From the NCBI GenBank assembly GCA_014860845.1, contig JACZIY010000544.1, positions 1 through 5,748 of the forward strand: a stretch of DNA of 5,748 bases. Reading direction: 5' to 3'. The notes under the pieces are model-generated. The model saw nothing but the letters and a program-made list of their open reading frames with translations, was not told where the DNA came from and searched no databases. The position numbers and the translations under genes are program-made. Shown one piece after another: positions 1 through 5,748 of this stretch (within the stretch, counting starts at the first letter, position 1; each line of letters begins with the position of its first letter). Source of the DNA: Anaerolineaceae bacterium. Lineage in GTDB: Bacteria; Chloroflexota; Anaerolineae; Anaerolineales; Anaerolineaceae.

Positions 1-17
1 ATGGAATGATTTATCAT

Positions 18-1031
18 TTATGCAGATAAAATTACTTCAATTTTTTCAAGAACATCATTAGATAGAACCGGATGCGCGACACCAGCCACAATTTCCTCAA
101 TTTGGGAAGGGCGGGATGCACCAATGAGTGCAGAAGTAACAGCCCTTAGTCGCAATGTCCAATTGATGGCTAACTGCGCCAGGCTCAGGTTTAACTCACC
201 AGCGATCCGGTTAAGTTGGTTCACTTTTTCCAGGATCTGATCCGTGATATTATCTGGTTTCAAAAAAGTCTCAGGTTTGCCTGCCCTTGAGTCTGCTGGA
301 ATACCATGTAAATATTTGTCTGTCAGCATTCCCTGCGCAAGAGGGGAGAAAACAATACATCCCACTCCCTCCTCATCAAGCACATTCAACAGTTCCTTTT
401 CAATCCAGCGATCAAACATATTGTAATTGGGTTGATGGATTAGACAAGGGGTTCCTAATTGTTTCAGAATTTGAATGGCTAACCGAGCTTCTTTTGGACG
501 ATAATTAGAAATACCTACATAAAGTGCCCGTCCGCTACGAACAATATAGTCCAGAGCGCCCATGGTTTCTTCCAAAGGAGTGTCGGGATCAGGGCGGTGG
601 TGATAGAAGATATCAACATAATCCAGCCCCATGCGTTTCAGGCTCTGATCCAGGCTGGATACAAGGTATTTTCGTGATCCCCATTCCCCATAAGGTCCAT
701 TCCACATCCAATAACCAGCTTTACTGGAGATAATTAATTCATCTCTGTAAGGTAGAAAATCTTTGATTAATATTTTTCCAAATGTTTCTTCTGCGCTACC
801 AGGAGGAGGACCATAATTATTTGCCAGATCGAAATGAGTGATTCCCAAATCAAAAGCCGTGCGCAACATAGACCGACAATTTTCAATCGAATCCACACCA
901 CCAAAATTGTGCCATAATCCCAATGAGATCAAAGGAAGTTGAATGCCACTGCGACCACAACGTCGGTATTCGATGGATTGGTAACGGTTGGGGTCGGGAA
1001 CATAGTGAGTTGAAACAGGTATGACTGCCAT
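18..1031 (-). CDS. yghZ: Aldo/keto reductase, L-glyceraldehyde-3-phosphate reductase type (Gpr/YghZ-like)
   Basis: Complete 337-residue cytoplasmic NADPH-dependent oxidoreductase with a TIM-barrel fold. I recognise long stretches shared with E. coli YghZ/Gpr: SLGLWHNFG near residue 36, FDLANNYGPPPGSAEE at 67-82, SRKYL followed by LDQSLKRMGL near 119-135, and LIGASR near 302. The aldo/keto reductase tetrad is intact: Asp68, Tyr73, Lys104 and His145 (the second His of YHHR). The family reduces L-glyceraldehyde 3-phosphate and acts on methylglyoxal, so aldehyde detoxification is the likely role; the physiological substrate here is inferred. Length is close to the 346 residues of E. coli, with a slightly longer N-terminus and without the short E. 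coli C-terminal tail. The ATG is supported by GAGG at 1039-1036, 4 bases upstream. It is the last gene of the visible cluster, 16 bases after ppk1, so probably co-transcribed with it. A related aldo/keto reductase subfamily (potassium-channel beta-subunit-like) is the alternative, but the match to YghZ is closer. Confidence 0.93.
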   Translation of the reverse strand: MAVIPVSTHYVPDPNRYQSIEYRRCGRSGIQLPLISLGLWHNFGGVDSIENCRSMLRTAFDLGITHFDLANNYGPPPGSAEETFGKILIKDFLPYRDELIISSKAGYWMWNGPYGEWGSRKYLVSSLDQSLKRMGLDYVDIFYHHRPDPDTPLEETMGALDYIVRSGRALYVGISNYRPKEARLAIQILKQLGTPCLIHQPNYNMFDRWIEKELLNVLDEEGVGCIVFSPLAQGMLTDKYLHGIPADSRAGKPETFLKPDNITDQILEKVNQLNRIAGELNLSLAQLAINWTLRLRAVTSALIGASRPSQIEEIVAGVAHPVLSNDVLEKIEVILSA

Positions 1032-1035
1032 AGTA

Positions 1036-1041
1036 CCTCTC
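1036..1041 (-). promoter_or_regulatory. Shine-Dalgarno of the aldo/keto reductase gene
   Basis: The minus strand reads GAGAGG here, followed by TACT and the ATG at 1031-1029. The 4-base spacing from GAGG is slightly short but usable. The site occupies most of the 16-base gap after the ppk1 stop, leaving no room for a separate promoter or a terminator in the gap. Confidence 0.7.
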
Positions 1042-1047
1042 TTTTAT

Positions 1048-3207
1048 TTAGGAAGAAGTTTGATTCTTACGATTGGCGCGCTCAATGAAAATTTGCTGAG
1101 CATTCTTTTTATTTCGGGAAGAATGAGGCTTAAGGCGCGTGTAGGTGCCATCTGATTTCATCAAACGTGCTTTCACGTTATCAGATAAATAAAGCTCGAG
1201 GATATTTTTGCGAATCTGACGCACCAACACCTTATCCTCCACCGGGAATAGAATTTCTACCCGTTGATTGAGATTGCGTGGCATCAAATCGGCACTGCCC
1301 AGGTAAACCTCTTCTTCGCCATCATTATGGAAGTAATACACCCGGCTATGTTCCAGGAAGCGTCCGAGAATACTGATCACACGAATATTTTCACTCAGAC
1401 CTTTAATACCTGGCTTGAGACTGCAAATACCGCGCGGTATCAAATCCACTTTCACACCCACCTGAGAAGCCTGATAGAGCTTTTTAATAATGACTGGATC
1501 AACAATCGAATTCATTTTAAAAATCAGGTATCCATTCTTCTTCTTTTTGTGAATGGCAATTTCCCGATCGATCATTTGCTCAAAGCGTTCTCGTAAGTTG
1601 ATGGGAGCGATCAATAATTTTCGATATTCTTTTTTGGCTGAATACCCTGTAAGGTAATTGAAAACATCGCTTGCATCCGCGCCGATATCCGCATCAGCTG
1701 TGAAAATCCCCATATCCTCGTAGAGATTGGCGGTGATATGATGATAATTTCCAGTGCCCAGATGCATATATCGGCGGATATTTTCTCCCTCTTTGCGCAC
1801 AACCAGGGCAATTTTGCAATGGGTTTTCAAACCGACCAATCCATAGGTTACATGGACCCCTTCCTGCTCCAGCATTCTTGCCCAGCCAATATTACTTTCC
1901 TCGTCAAAACGAGCTTTTAATTCCACCAGAACAGCTACCTGCTTCCCATAATCTCGTCGGGCTTCCAATAAAGTTTTAACGATGGGCGAGTTTTTCCCTA
2001 CCCGATACAATGTCATTTTTATCGTCAAAACATTAGGATCACGGGCCGCGGCTCGCAGGAAATCTATGACAGGTAGAAAAGAATCATAGGGATGATGCAG
2101 GAAAATGTCGTGAGCACGAATGGAGCTAAAAACGGCATTACCATCAAAGACTTCTTTTTGGCGTAGTCGGTCAGGGAATGATTGGATAAAGGGGCGATAT
2201 TTTAATTGTGGAAGATCAATGGGATATATATCGATCAGGCTGTGCATATTCATAGGAGCATCCAGCGCATAGATGTCACGCTTGTCCATATCCAGATTTT
2301 GAGCCAATAAATCCTGAATGAGCATGGGCATATTTTTATCTATGATCAAGCGAATAACTTTGCCAAATCTGCGATTTCTGACGCTTTCTTCCATTACTTC
2401 TAATAAATCCGCTGCTTCCAATTCCTGAATTTCAAAATCCGCATTGCGGGTTACATGAAATGGATGAACTTCCAGAATCTTCATTCCCGGAAAAAGCGAT
2501 TGGATATTCTCCTTTACCAGGTGACTGAGCCAGATAAAATAATGATGTCTGGGGGTGGAACCATCACGACGATAACCACCAGAGGATCGTTTGATGGGTA
2601 CCAATTGGGGTAATGAGGAGGGAACTTTCACCCGGGCAAAATGCTCTTCCTGATCCTCATCTTGGATGGAGATAGCCAGATTGAGACTTAAATTGGAAAT
2701 ATGGGGAAAAGGATGGCCAGGATCGAATGCCAATGGTGTCAAAGTTGGATAAACTACCTCTTCGAAATATCCATTCACAAATTCACGTTGTCGTTCTGTC
2801 AGCTGATCGTATGAAAGGATATGAATGCCATTCTTTTCCAAAAGGGGTGTTAGGGTATTGTGCCAGTAATCACGGCTTTCCACCATTAATTTATTCGCAA
2901 TTTTTCGAATTTCGATTAATTGCTGATTAGGTGTGAGACCATCTTTGGTGGTTGAATAAACACCCGCATCCCGTTGCATCACCAGTCCACCCACACGCAC
3001 CATAAAGAATTCATCCAGGTTGGACCCTAGAATCGATAAAAACTTAACCCGTTCTAAAAGCGGATTGCGTTCATCCATGGCTTCTTCCAGAACGCGACGC
3101 TGGAACTCCAACATGCCTAATTCACGATTTATATAATATTTGGGATTGTCCAGGTCGTCGATGAGAACTTGAGCTTCCAGTGGTGGGCTTACAGTCTCCT
3201 CTGTCAT
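1048..3207 (-). CDS. ppk1: Polyphosphate kinase 1
   Basis: Complete 719-residue enzyme, usual length for PPK1, that reversibly polymerises the gamma-phosphate of ATP into inorganic polyphosphate, a phosphate store and stress-response polymer. Domains in order, by approximate residue: N domain 20-125, head domain 126-337, and the two phospholipase-D-like catalytic domains C1 (338-520) and C2 (521-690). Key residues by recall-based alignment with E. coli PPK: Asn63 in SNLDEFF (ATP-base contact), Arg402 in TLYR, the autophosphorylated His463 in KTHCK (E. coli His435), and His620 in LEHSRVYYF (E. coli His592). HLGTGNYH at 482-489 and YLGSADLMPRN at 635-645 are further family signatures. The C-terminus ends in a short basic, Asn/Lys-rich tail. 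The start overlaps the stop of the upstream CAP-LysM gene by 4 bases (ATGA) and has GAGG at 3218-3215 with 7-base spacing, which fixes the start and implies translational coupling. No exopolyphosphatase or phosphate-regulon gene is visible beside it. Confidence 0.98.
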   Translation of the reverse strand: MTEETVSPPLEAQVLIDDLDNPKYYINRELGMLEFQRRVLEEAMDERNPLLERVKFLSILGSNLDEFFMVRVGGLVMQRDAGVYSTTKDGLTPNQQLIEIRKIANKLMVESRDYWHNTLTPLLEKNGIHILSYDQLTERQREFVNGYFEEVVYPTLTPLAFDPGHPFPHISNLSLNLAISIQDEDQEEHFARVKVPSSLPQLVPIKRSSGGYRRDGSTPRHHYFIWLSHLVKENIQSLFPGMKILEVHPFHVTRNADFEIQELEAADLLEVMEESVRNRRFGKVIRLIIDKNMPMLIQDLLAQNLDMDKRDIYALDAPMNMHSLIDIYPIDLPQLKYRPFIQSFPDRLRQKEVFDGNAVFSSIRAHDIFLHHPYDSFLPVIDFLRAAARDPNVLTIKMTLYRVGKNSPIVKTLLEARRDYGKQVAVLVELKARFDEESNIGWARMLEQEGVHVTYGLVGLKTHCKIALVVRKEGENIRRYMHLGTGNYHHITANLYEDMGIFTADADIGADASDVFNYLTGYSAKKEYRKLLIAPINLRERFEQMIDREIAIHKKKKNGYLIFKMNSIVDPVIIKKLYQASQVGVKVDLIPRGICSLKPGIKGLSENIRVISILGRFLEHSRVYYFHNDGEEEVYLGSADLMPRNLNQRVEILFPVEDKVLVRQIRKNILELYLSDNVKARLMKSDGTYTRLKPHSSRNKKNAQQIFIERANRKNQTSS

Positions 3208-4256
3208 TCATCTTCCTCTTTCTGTTGATCCGGTGGGCTGGGTTTTTTGCCAAAACTTCCTGTGACGATTAAGAGAATGCCTAACGCCAAAATTGAGATC
3301 AGAATCACTCCAATAACTTTATTCTGAAAAATTCCACTTAAAGCAGCATTCTGGTTTTTCATTTTTTCTGGTGTCGTTGATGGTGCCAGGACCGCACGTG
3401 TACTCGATGGTCTGGGGGTGGCAGTTTTTGTTCGGGTAGGTCGGATAGTGGCTGTAGTGGTAGGTGTGACCTGAGAAGGATCAATGGTTGGAGAGATTTC
3501 GGTGTTGACCGGTGTGCGCACCGCTTCGAAAATCAATAATTTATCACCTACATAAATGGTAGGATCAGCAGGATTTAAATTATTGAGTCGAATCAAATCT
3601 TCGATTTTTGTGTCATAAGCAATGGCTATACTCCATAAGGCCTGGCCAGGTAAAACTTCATGCACAACCGCACCATTTTCATTCGGGGTAACTGTTTGTA
3701 CCGGGATAATTAATTGAGAGACGGAGGGTGTGCTTGTGTTGGCATTTAAGAGCTGGGTAGGATTGGGGGTATATTGTGCTGCCCCACTGGTGTATGCTGC
3801 ATGAACTATATACCAGACCCGGTCCCCGTATTCATAAACACCAGCGCCAATATGTAAATAACTGGGATTGGTTGCAGGGAACATATGGGCTTCATCGCTC
3901 CACCCGACAGCAATTTGCTCAATAGTCCAGGGACCGATGGCAAAATTTTCGGTAGCGAATACTGTAGCTCCTCCACCATATCCATAGGCTGTAATGCGAC
4001 CACTGACATCACCAATATGGGTGCGTAAACCATTCACTGCCATGTAAACTGCGGTGTCATAAGCTGTTGTCATTAAAATTGGGTCTACCACCAGTGCAGG
4101 ATACCCATTGGCTGTTCTCCATCCGTTAATCAGGTTTATCAGGTCGGTTGTGGTGACTGACTGAAGTGGTGCAGCTTTGATAGTATGGTTCTGAGCAGGC
4201 AATGTTAATAAAATCACCAAAAGAATGATGGTGAAGATTTTTAGTAATTTGTTCAT
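3204..4256 (-). CDS. Secreted CAP-domain (SCP/PR1-like) protein with LysM domain and C-terminal membrane anchor
   Basis: Complete 350-residue envelope protein. Order: signal peptide 1 to about 29 (Lys at 3 and 6, hydrophobic core 7-20); CAP domain about 34-155; Thr/Pro/Asn linker 157-196; LysM domain 198-243 (HEVLPGQALWSIA at 199-211, YVGDKLLIF at 235-243); Thr/Pro/Arg-rich stalk about 248-296; transmembrane helix about 312-333; short charged tail KKPSPPDQQKEEDE. The proposed CAP-site residues are present: His80, Glu103 in TENFA, Glu122 and His124 in WSDEAH, with IGAGV at 136-140. Predicted topology puts CAP, LysM and stalk outside and the tail inside. LysM domains usually bind N-acetylglucosamine polymers such as peptidoglycan; bacterial CAP domains have no single established activity, so the function stays open. 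The ATG is the only plausible start: an in-frame TAA lies two codons upstream, and the next Met is residue 62, beyond the signal peptide. There is no Shine-Dalgarno. It heads the cluster with ppk1. Confidence 0.92.
   Translation of the reverse strand: MNKLLKIFTIILLVILLTLPAQNHTIKAAPLQSVTTTDLINLINGWRTANGYPALVVDPILMTTAYDTAVYMAVNGLRTHIGDVSGRITAYGYGGGATVFATENFAIGPWTIEQIAVGWSDEAHMFPATNPSYLHIGAGVYEYGDRVWYIVHAAYTSGAAQYTPNPTQLLNANTSTPSVSQLIIPVQTVTPNENGAVVHEVLPGQALWSIAIAYDTKIEDLIRLNNLNPADPTIYVGDKLLIFEAVRTPVNTEISPTIDPSQVTPTTTATIRPTRTKTATPRPSSTRAVLAPSTTPEKMKNQNAALSGIFQNKVIGVILISILALGILLIVTGSFGKKPSPPDQQKEEDE
3212..3220 (-). promoter_or_regulatory. Shine-Dalgarno of ppk1, inside the end of the CAP-LysM gene
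   Basis: On the minus strand these bases read AAGAGGAAG, and the GAGG core at 3218-3215 lies 7 bases before the ppk1 ATG. The site lies within the last codons (Lys-Glu-Glu-Asp) of the upstream gene, whose TGA overlaps the ppk1 ATG. This arrangement normally allows terminating ribosomes to reinitiate, so it links ppk1 translation to that of the surface protein. Confidence 0.75.
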
Positions 4257-4264
4257 AACTAGTT

Positions 4265-4291
4265 ATTATACCGAATCAATCAAAGAGTCAA
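4265..4291 (-). promoter_or_regulatory. Promoter of the CAP-LysM/ppk1/aldo-keto reductase cluster, predicted leaderless
   Basis: On the minus strand, TTGACT at 4291-4286 (5 of 6 matches to the -35 consensus) is followed by a 15-base spacer and a perfect TATAAT at 4270-4265. Only 8 bases (AACTAGTT) separate the -10 box from the ATG at 4256, so transcription should begin within about 3 bases of the A of ATG. The same 8 bases contain no Shine-Dalgarno. The 15-base spacer is shorter than the preferred 17, which is the main weakness of the call. Confidence 0.6.
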
Positions 4292-4340
4292 CCCCCCTTT
4301 GATAAAATTGCTGGTTTTGGAAGAGAATTGATCGATTTTC

Positions 4341-4375
4341 TGAAAGCATTTAATTTGTTAAGTCTTTGAAAGCAT
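4341..4375. repeat. Short direct repeat TGAAAGCAT in the divergent intergenic region
   Basis: TGAAAGCAT occurs at 4341-4349 and again at 4367-4375, 26 bases start to start. The spacing is between two and three DNA turns, so an operator pair is conceivable. The copies lie between the two divergent promoters, but the repeat is short and AT-rich and may be chance. Confidence 0.25.
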
Positions 4376-4390
4376 GGTTTTGCCCTTAAC

Positions 4391-4419
4391 TTGCTCAAAA
4401 TGATAAAATTGTGCATAAT
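4391..4419 (+). promoter_or_regulatory. Candidate promoter of the TPR/propeller membrane-protein gene
   Basis: TTGCTC at 4391-4396 (3 of 6 matches to the -35 consensus), a 17-base spacer, and CATAAT at 4414-4419 (5 of 6 matches to the -10 consensus). This predicts a start near 4426 and a leader of about 30 bases. The region is AT-rich, so other -10-like hexamers exist and the call is tentative. The leader has only a weak Shine-Dalgarno-like stretch (GGGTAGG at 4445-4451). Confidence 0.35.
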
Positions 4420-4456
4420 AATGAAGATCAAATCAATATAGATTGGGTAGGCGACT

Positions 4457-5748
4457 ATGTCATCAAAAATGTTGTATGAAGCAATTGCCTTAATTCGGGC
4501 GTATAAGTTAGATGAAGCGCGCAAGATGATTTTTGATATCATCCGAAACGAACCCACCAATGAAATGGCCTGGATGTGGTTAGCGGAAACGCTTTCTTCG
4601 GATAATGACAGAATGAAAGTTCTTTTGGCCTGTCAGATGGAAAATCCGAACAGCAAAATCACAAAAATGGCCCTTGAAAAACTGCAAGAAAAAATGGATC
4701 TGGATGCTGAACAAGCACCTTCAGTAGCTCCTTTTAAGGAAGGGGAAACTTTTGATCCCTCGATGCCAGAACGTACCGGACATACAGGTGCCATTATTGG
4801 ATTTGATGGATCATTTATTGTTTCAGAGGTTTCGGATTTTGATGAGGTAATCGATTTACGAAAAAATGAAGAAGAGATTTCTCCTTTCAAAGAAGAGGGA
4901 GAACCTGAAGTAATACTTGAATCTTCTCAGGTGTTTGTTGATAATAAAATTGAGGAAACTGAACCGGTTGGTTTTTCTTTTGACGAACCGATGGAGGAAA
5001 TTCAACCAACAGAGTTGGAATTTGAACCGGATCTTTCCACTTTATTTCAAGCTGAAAAAATTGATCTTCCTGCAGAAAAAGCCTTTGAATTCGATGAGGA
5101 TTTTAAATTTGATTTAGAAAAAAGCGATGAAGAAGATCGATTGTTAAACCTCTTTTCTGACTCAGACGAAAATGGTTTGGAAGATACGGGCGATGAGTTA
5201 ACAGCCTTTGATTTAGGTTTCACGGAGGACGCACCAACTTTGATCAATACACCAGATGTGTCCGAAGAAGATACAGATAGAATTCGAACCTTAATGCAAG
5301 AAGATGAACTGGTTGAGGATCATGTCATTCAAAGTGGTGTTGAAGAATTCGAGCGCAGACGCAAGAAAAAAGACCGTAATATGGTCATTCTCGTTTCAGG
5401 ACTGTTTATTCTGATTGCGGTTTTATGTGTGACAGCGGTTTATGTAATTTTGAATTACTCAAAATTTACAGGAAGAGTTCCATCCATCACGGCGACTCAG
5501 GTACTGGTTGTTCAACCAGAAGTGACTGCAACCGCCACTTTAGCCCCAACAGCAACTAAAACTCCTCTGCCTACCGCGACAGCGACAACCATTCCGACTG
5601 CCACACCACTGGTGGCGCTAAGTGATAAAGCCATCAGTGCTGATAATGTTGGCTCATTACAGGTCAAACTTCAAAGAGATTTCCAGGATGCTGTGGTCAC
5701 CTCTCTGGATGGAAATCGAGTAGCATTCGCTGATGGCGAGACCGTGAC
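4457..5748 (+). CDS. Single-pass membrane protein: TPR-like N-terminus, acidic region, Thr/Pro stalk, probable propeller (partial, runs off right edge)
   Basis: Open from the ATG at 4457 to the window end with no stop; 430 codons are visible. Residues 5-77 form TPR-like helices (AIALIRAYKLDEARKM, then EMAWMWLAE at 36-44). Residues 81-300 are very acidic: by hand count 69 Asp/Glu against 14 Lys/Arg, with recurring F-x-F-D/E motifs. A basic cluster (RRRKKKDR, 300-307) precedes a transmembrane helix at about 309-333, so the N-terminal part should be cytoplasmic and the C-terminal part outside. A Thr/Ala/Pro stalk spans about 355-384. Residues 390-430 (ISADNVGSLQ, then SLDGNRVAFADG) resemble the first strand set of a WD40/TolB-like propeller. 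I recognise no named family for the whole protein. The first ATG is chosen because it is the first in the frame near a GGGTAGG; Met5 (ATG at 4469) is a possible alternative. A sensing or scaffolding role across the membrane fits but is inference. Confidence 0.85.
   Translation, partial: MSSKMLYEAIALIRAYKLDEARKMIFDIIRNEPTNEMAWMWLAETLSSDNDRMKVLLACQMENPNSKITKMALEKLQEKMDLDAEQAPSVAPFKEGETFDPSMPERTGHTGAIIGFDGSFIVSEVSDFDEVIDLRKNEEEISPFKEEGEPEVILESSQVFVDNKIEETEPVGFSFDEPMEEIQPTELEFEPDLSTLFQAEKIDLPAEKAFEFDEDFKFDLEKSDEEDRLLNLFSDSDENGLEDTGDELTAFDLGFTEDAPTLINTPDVSEEDTDRIRTLMQEDELVEDHVIQSGVEEFERRRKKKDRNMVILVSGLFILIAVLCVTAVYVILNYSKFTGRVPSITATQVLVVQPEVTATATLAPTATKTPLPTATATTIPTATPLVALSDKAISADNVGSLQVKLQRDFQDAVVTSLDGNRVAFADGETV

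Noticed and set aside
1264..1596. 110-codon plus-strand open frame opposite ppk1
   Set aside because: It lies wholly antisense to conserved ppk1 catalytic-domain sequence, has no ribosome site and no recognisable protein features; it is a shadow frame.
4285..4300. C-run (six C at 4292-4297) next to T residues, considered as part of a terminator
   Set aside because: No stem of useful length flanks it on either strand, and it sits just upstream of the minus-strand promoter where no gene ends.
4288..4560. 90-codon minus-strand open frame across the intergenic region and the start of the plus-strand gene
   Set aside because: It overlaps the minus-strand promoter and is antisense to the TPR-like coding sequence; composition is what antisense of an AT-rich gene gives, and no ribosome site is seen.
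4633..4890. Minus-strand Ser-rich open frame, and a similar one at 5047-5247
   Set aside because: Ser-rich antisense frames are the expected mirror of an acidic, Glu/Asp-coding gene on the other strand.
4917..5117. 66-codon plus-strand frame within the acidic region
   Set aside because: It is out of frame with, and inside, the long open frame starting at 4457, which shows coherent domains on both sides of it.
5519..5608. Thr/Ala/Pro codon-rich stretch considered as a DNA tandem repeat
   Set aside because: The repetition is at the amino-acid level with varied codons, so it is a protein stalk and not a nucleotide repeat array.
1..5748. CRISPR arrays, tRNA or rRNA genes, transposases, toxin-antitoxin or defence genes
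   Set aside because: I read both strands for these and saw none; nearly all sequence is accounted for by four coding regions and one 200-base divergent intergenic region.

Overview
The window looks like chromosomal DNA from a Chloroflexota bacterium, most likely class Anaerolineae. This is an inference from protein style. Two exported or membrane proteins carry the Thr/Pro/Ala-rich stalks typical of that group. One is a CAP-LysM protein of a type common there. The other is a single-pass membrane protein with a TPR-like N-terminus and the apparent start of a beta-propeller. Base composition is moderate to slightly AT-rich. I see no mobile element, CRISPR array, tRNA or rRNA, and nothing suggests recent transfer.

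Layout. A minus-strand, three-gene cluster runs from 4256 down to 18. The first gene encodes a secreted, membrane-tethered CAP-domain/LysM protein (4256-3204). It overlaps by 4 bases (ATGA) a full-length polyphosphate kinase, ppk1 (3207-1048). After a 16-base gap comes an aldo/keto reductase of the L-glyceraldehyde-3-phosphate reductase (Gpr/YghZ) type (1031-18). The tight spacing suggests one transcript. A near-consensus -10/-35 pair sits directly against the CAP-LysM start codon and no Shine-Dalgarno is present, so that message is predicted to be leaderless. The two downstream genes both have clear Shine-Dalgarno sequences.

A 200-base divergent intergenic region (4257-4456) separates this cluster from a plus-strand gene that starts at 4457 and runs off the right edge with no stop. 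Its 430 visible residues contain a TPR-like helical N-terminus, a very acidic 220-residue segment with recurring F-x-F-D/E motifs, a basic stop-transfer motif, one transmembrane helix, a Thr/Pro/Ala stalk, and what looks like the first blade of an extracellular propeller.

How the genes may work together. Polyphosphate synthesis (ppk1) and reactive-aldehyde reduction (Gpr) are cytoplasmic storage or stress functions. The CAP-LysM protein and the divergent TPR/propeller protein are envelope proteins. The co-transcription of a cell-surface protein with ppk1 is the least expected feature. The window reads mainly as an ordinary housekeeping and envelope locus. The best leads are the leaderless operon head and the uncharacterised architecture of the divergent membrane protein, not a clearly new system.
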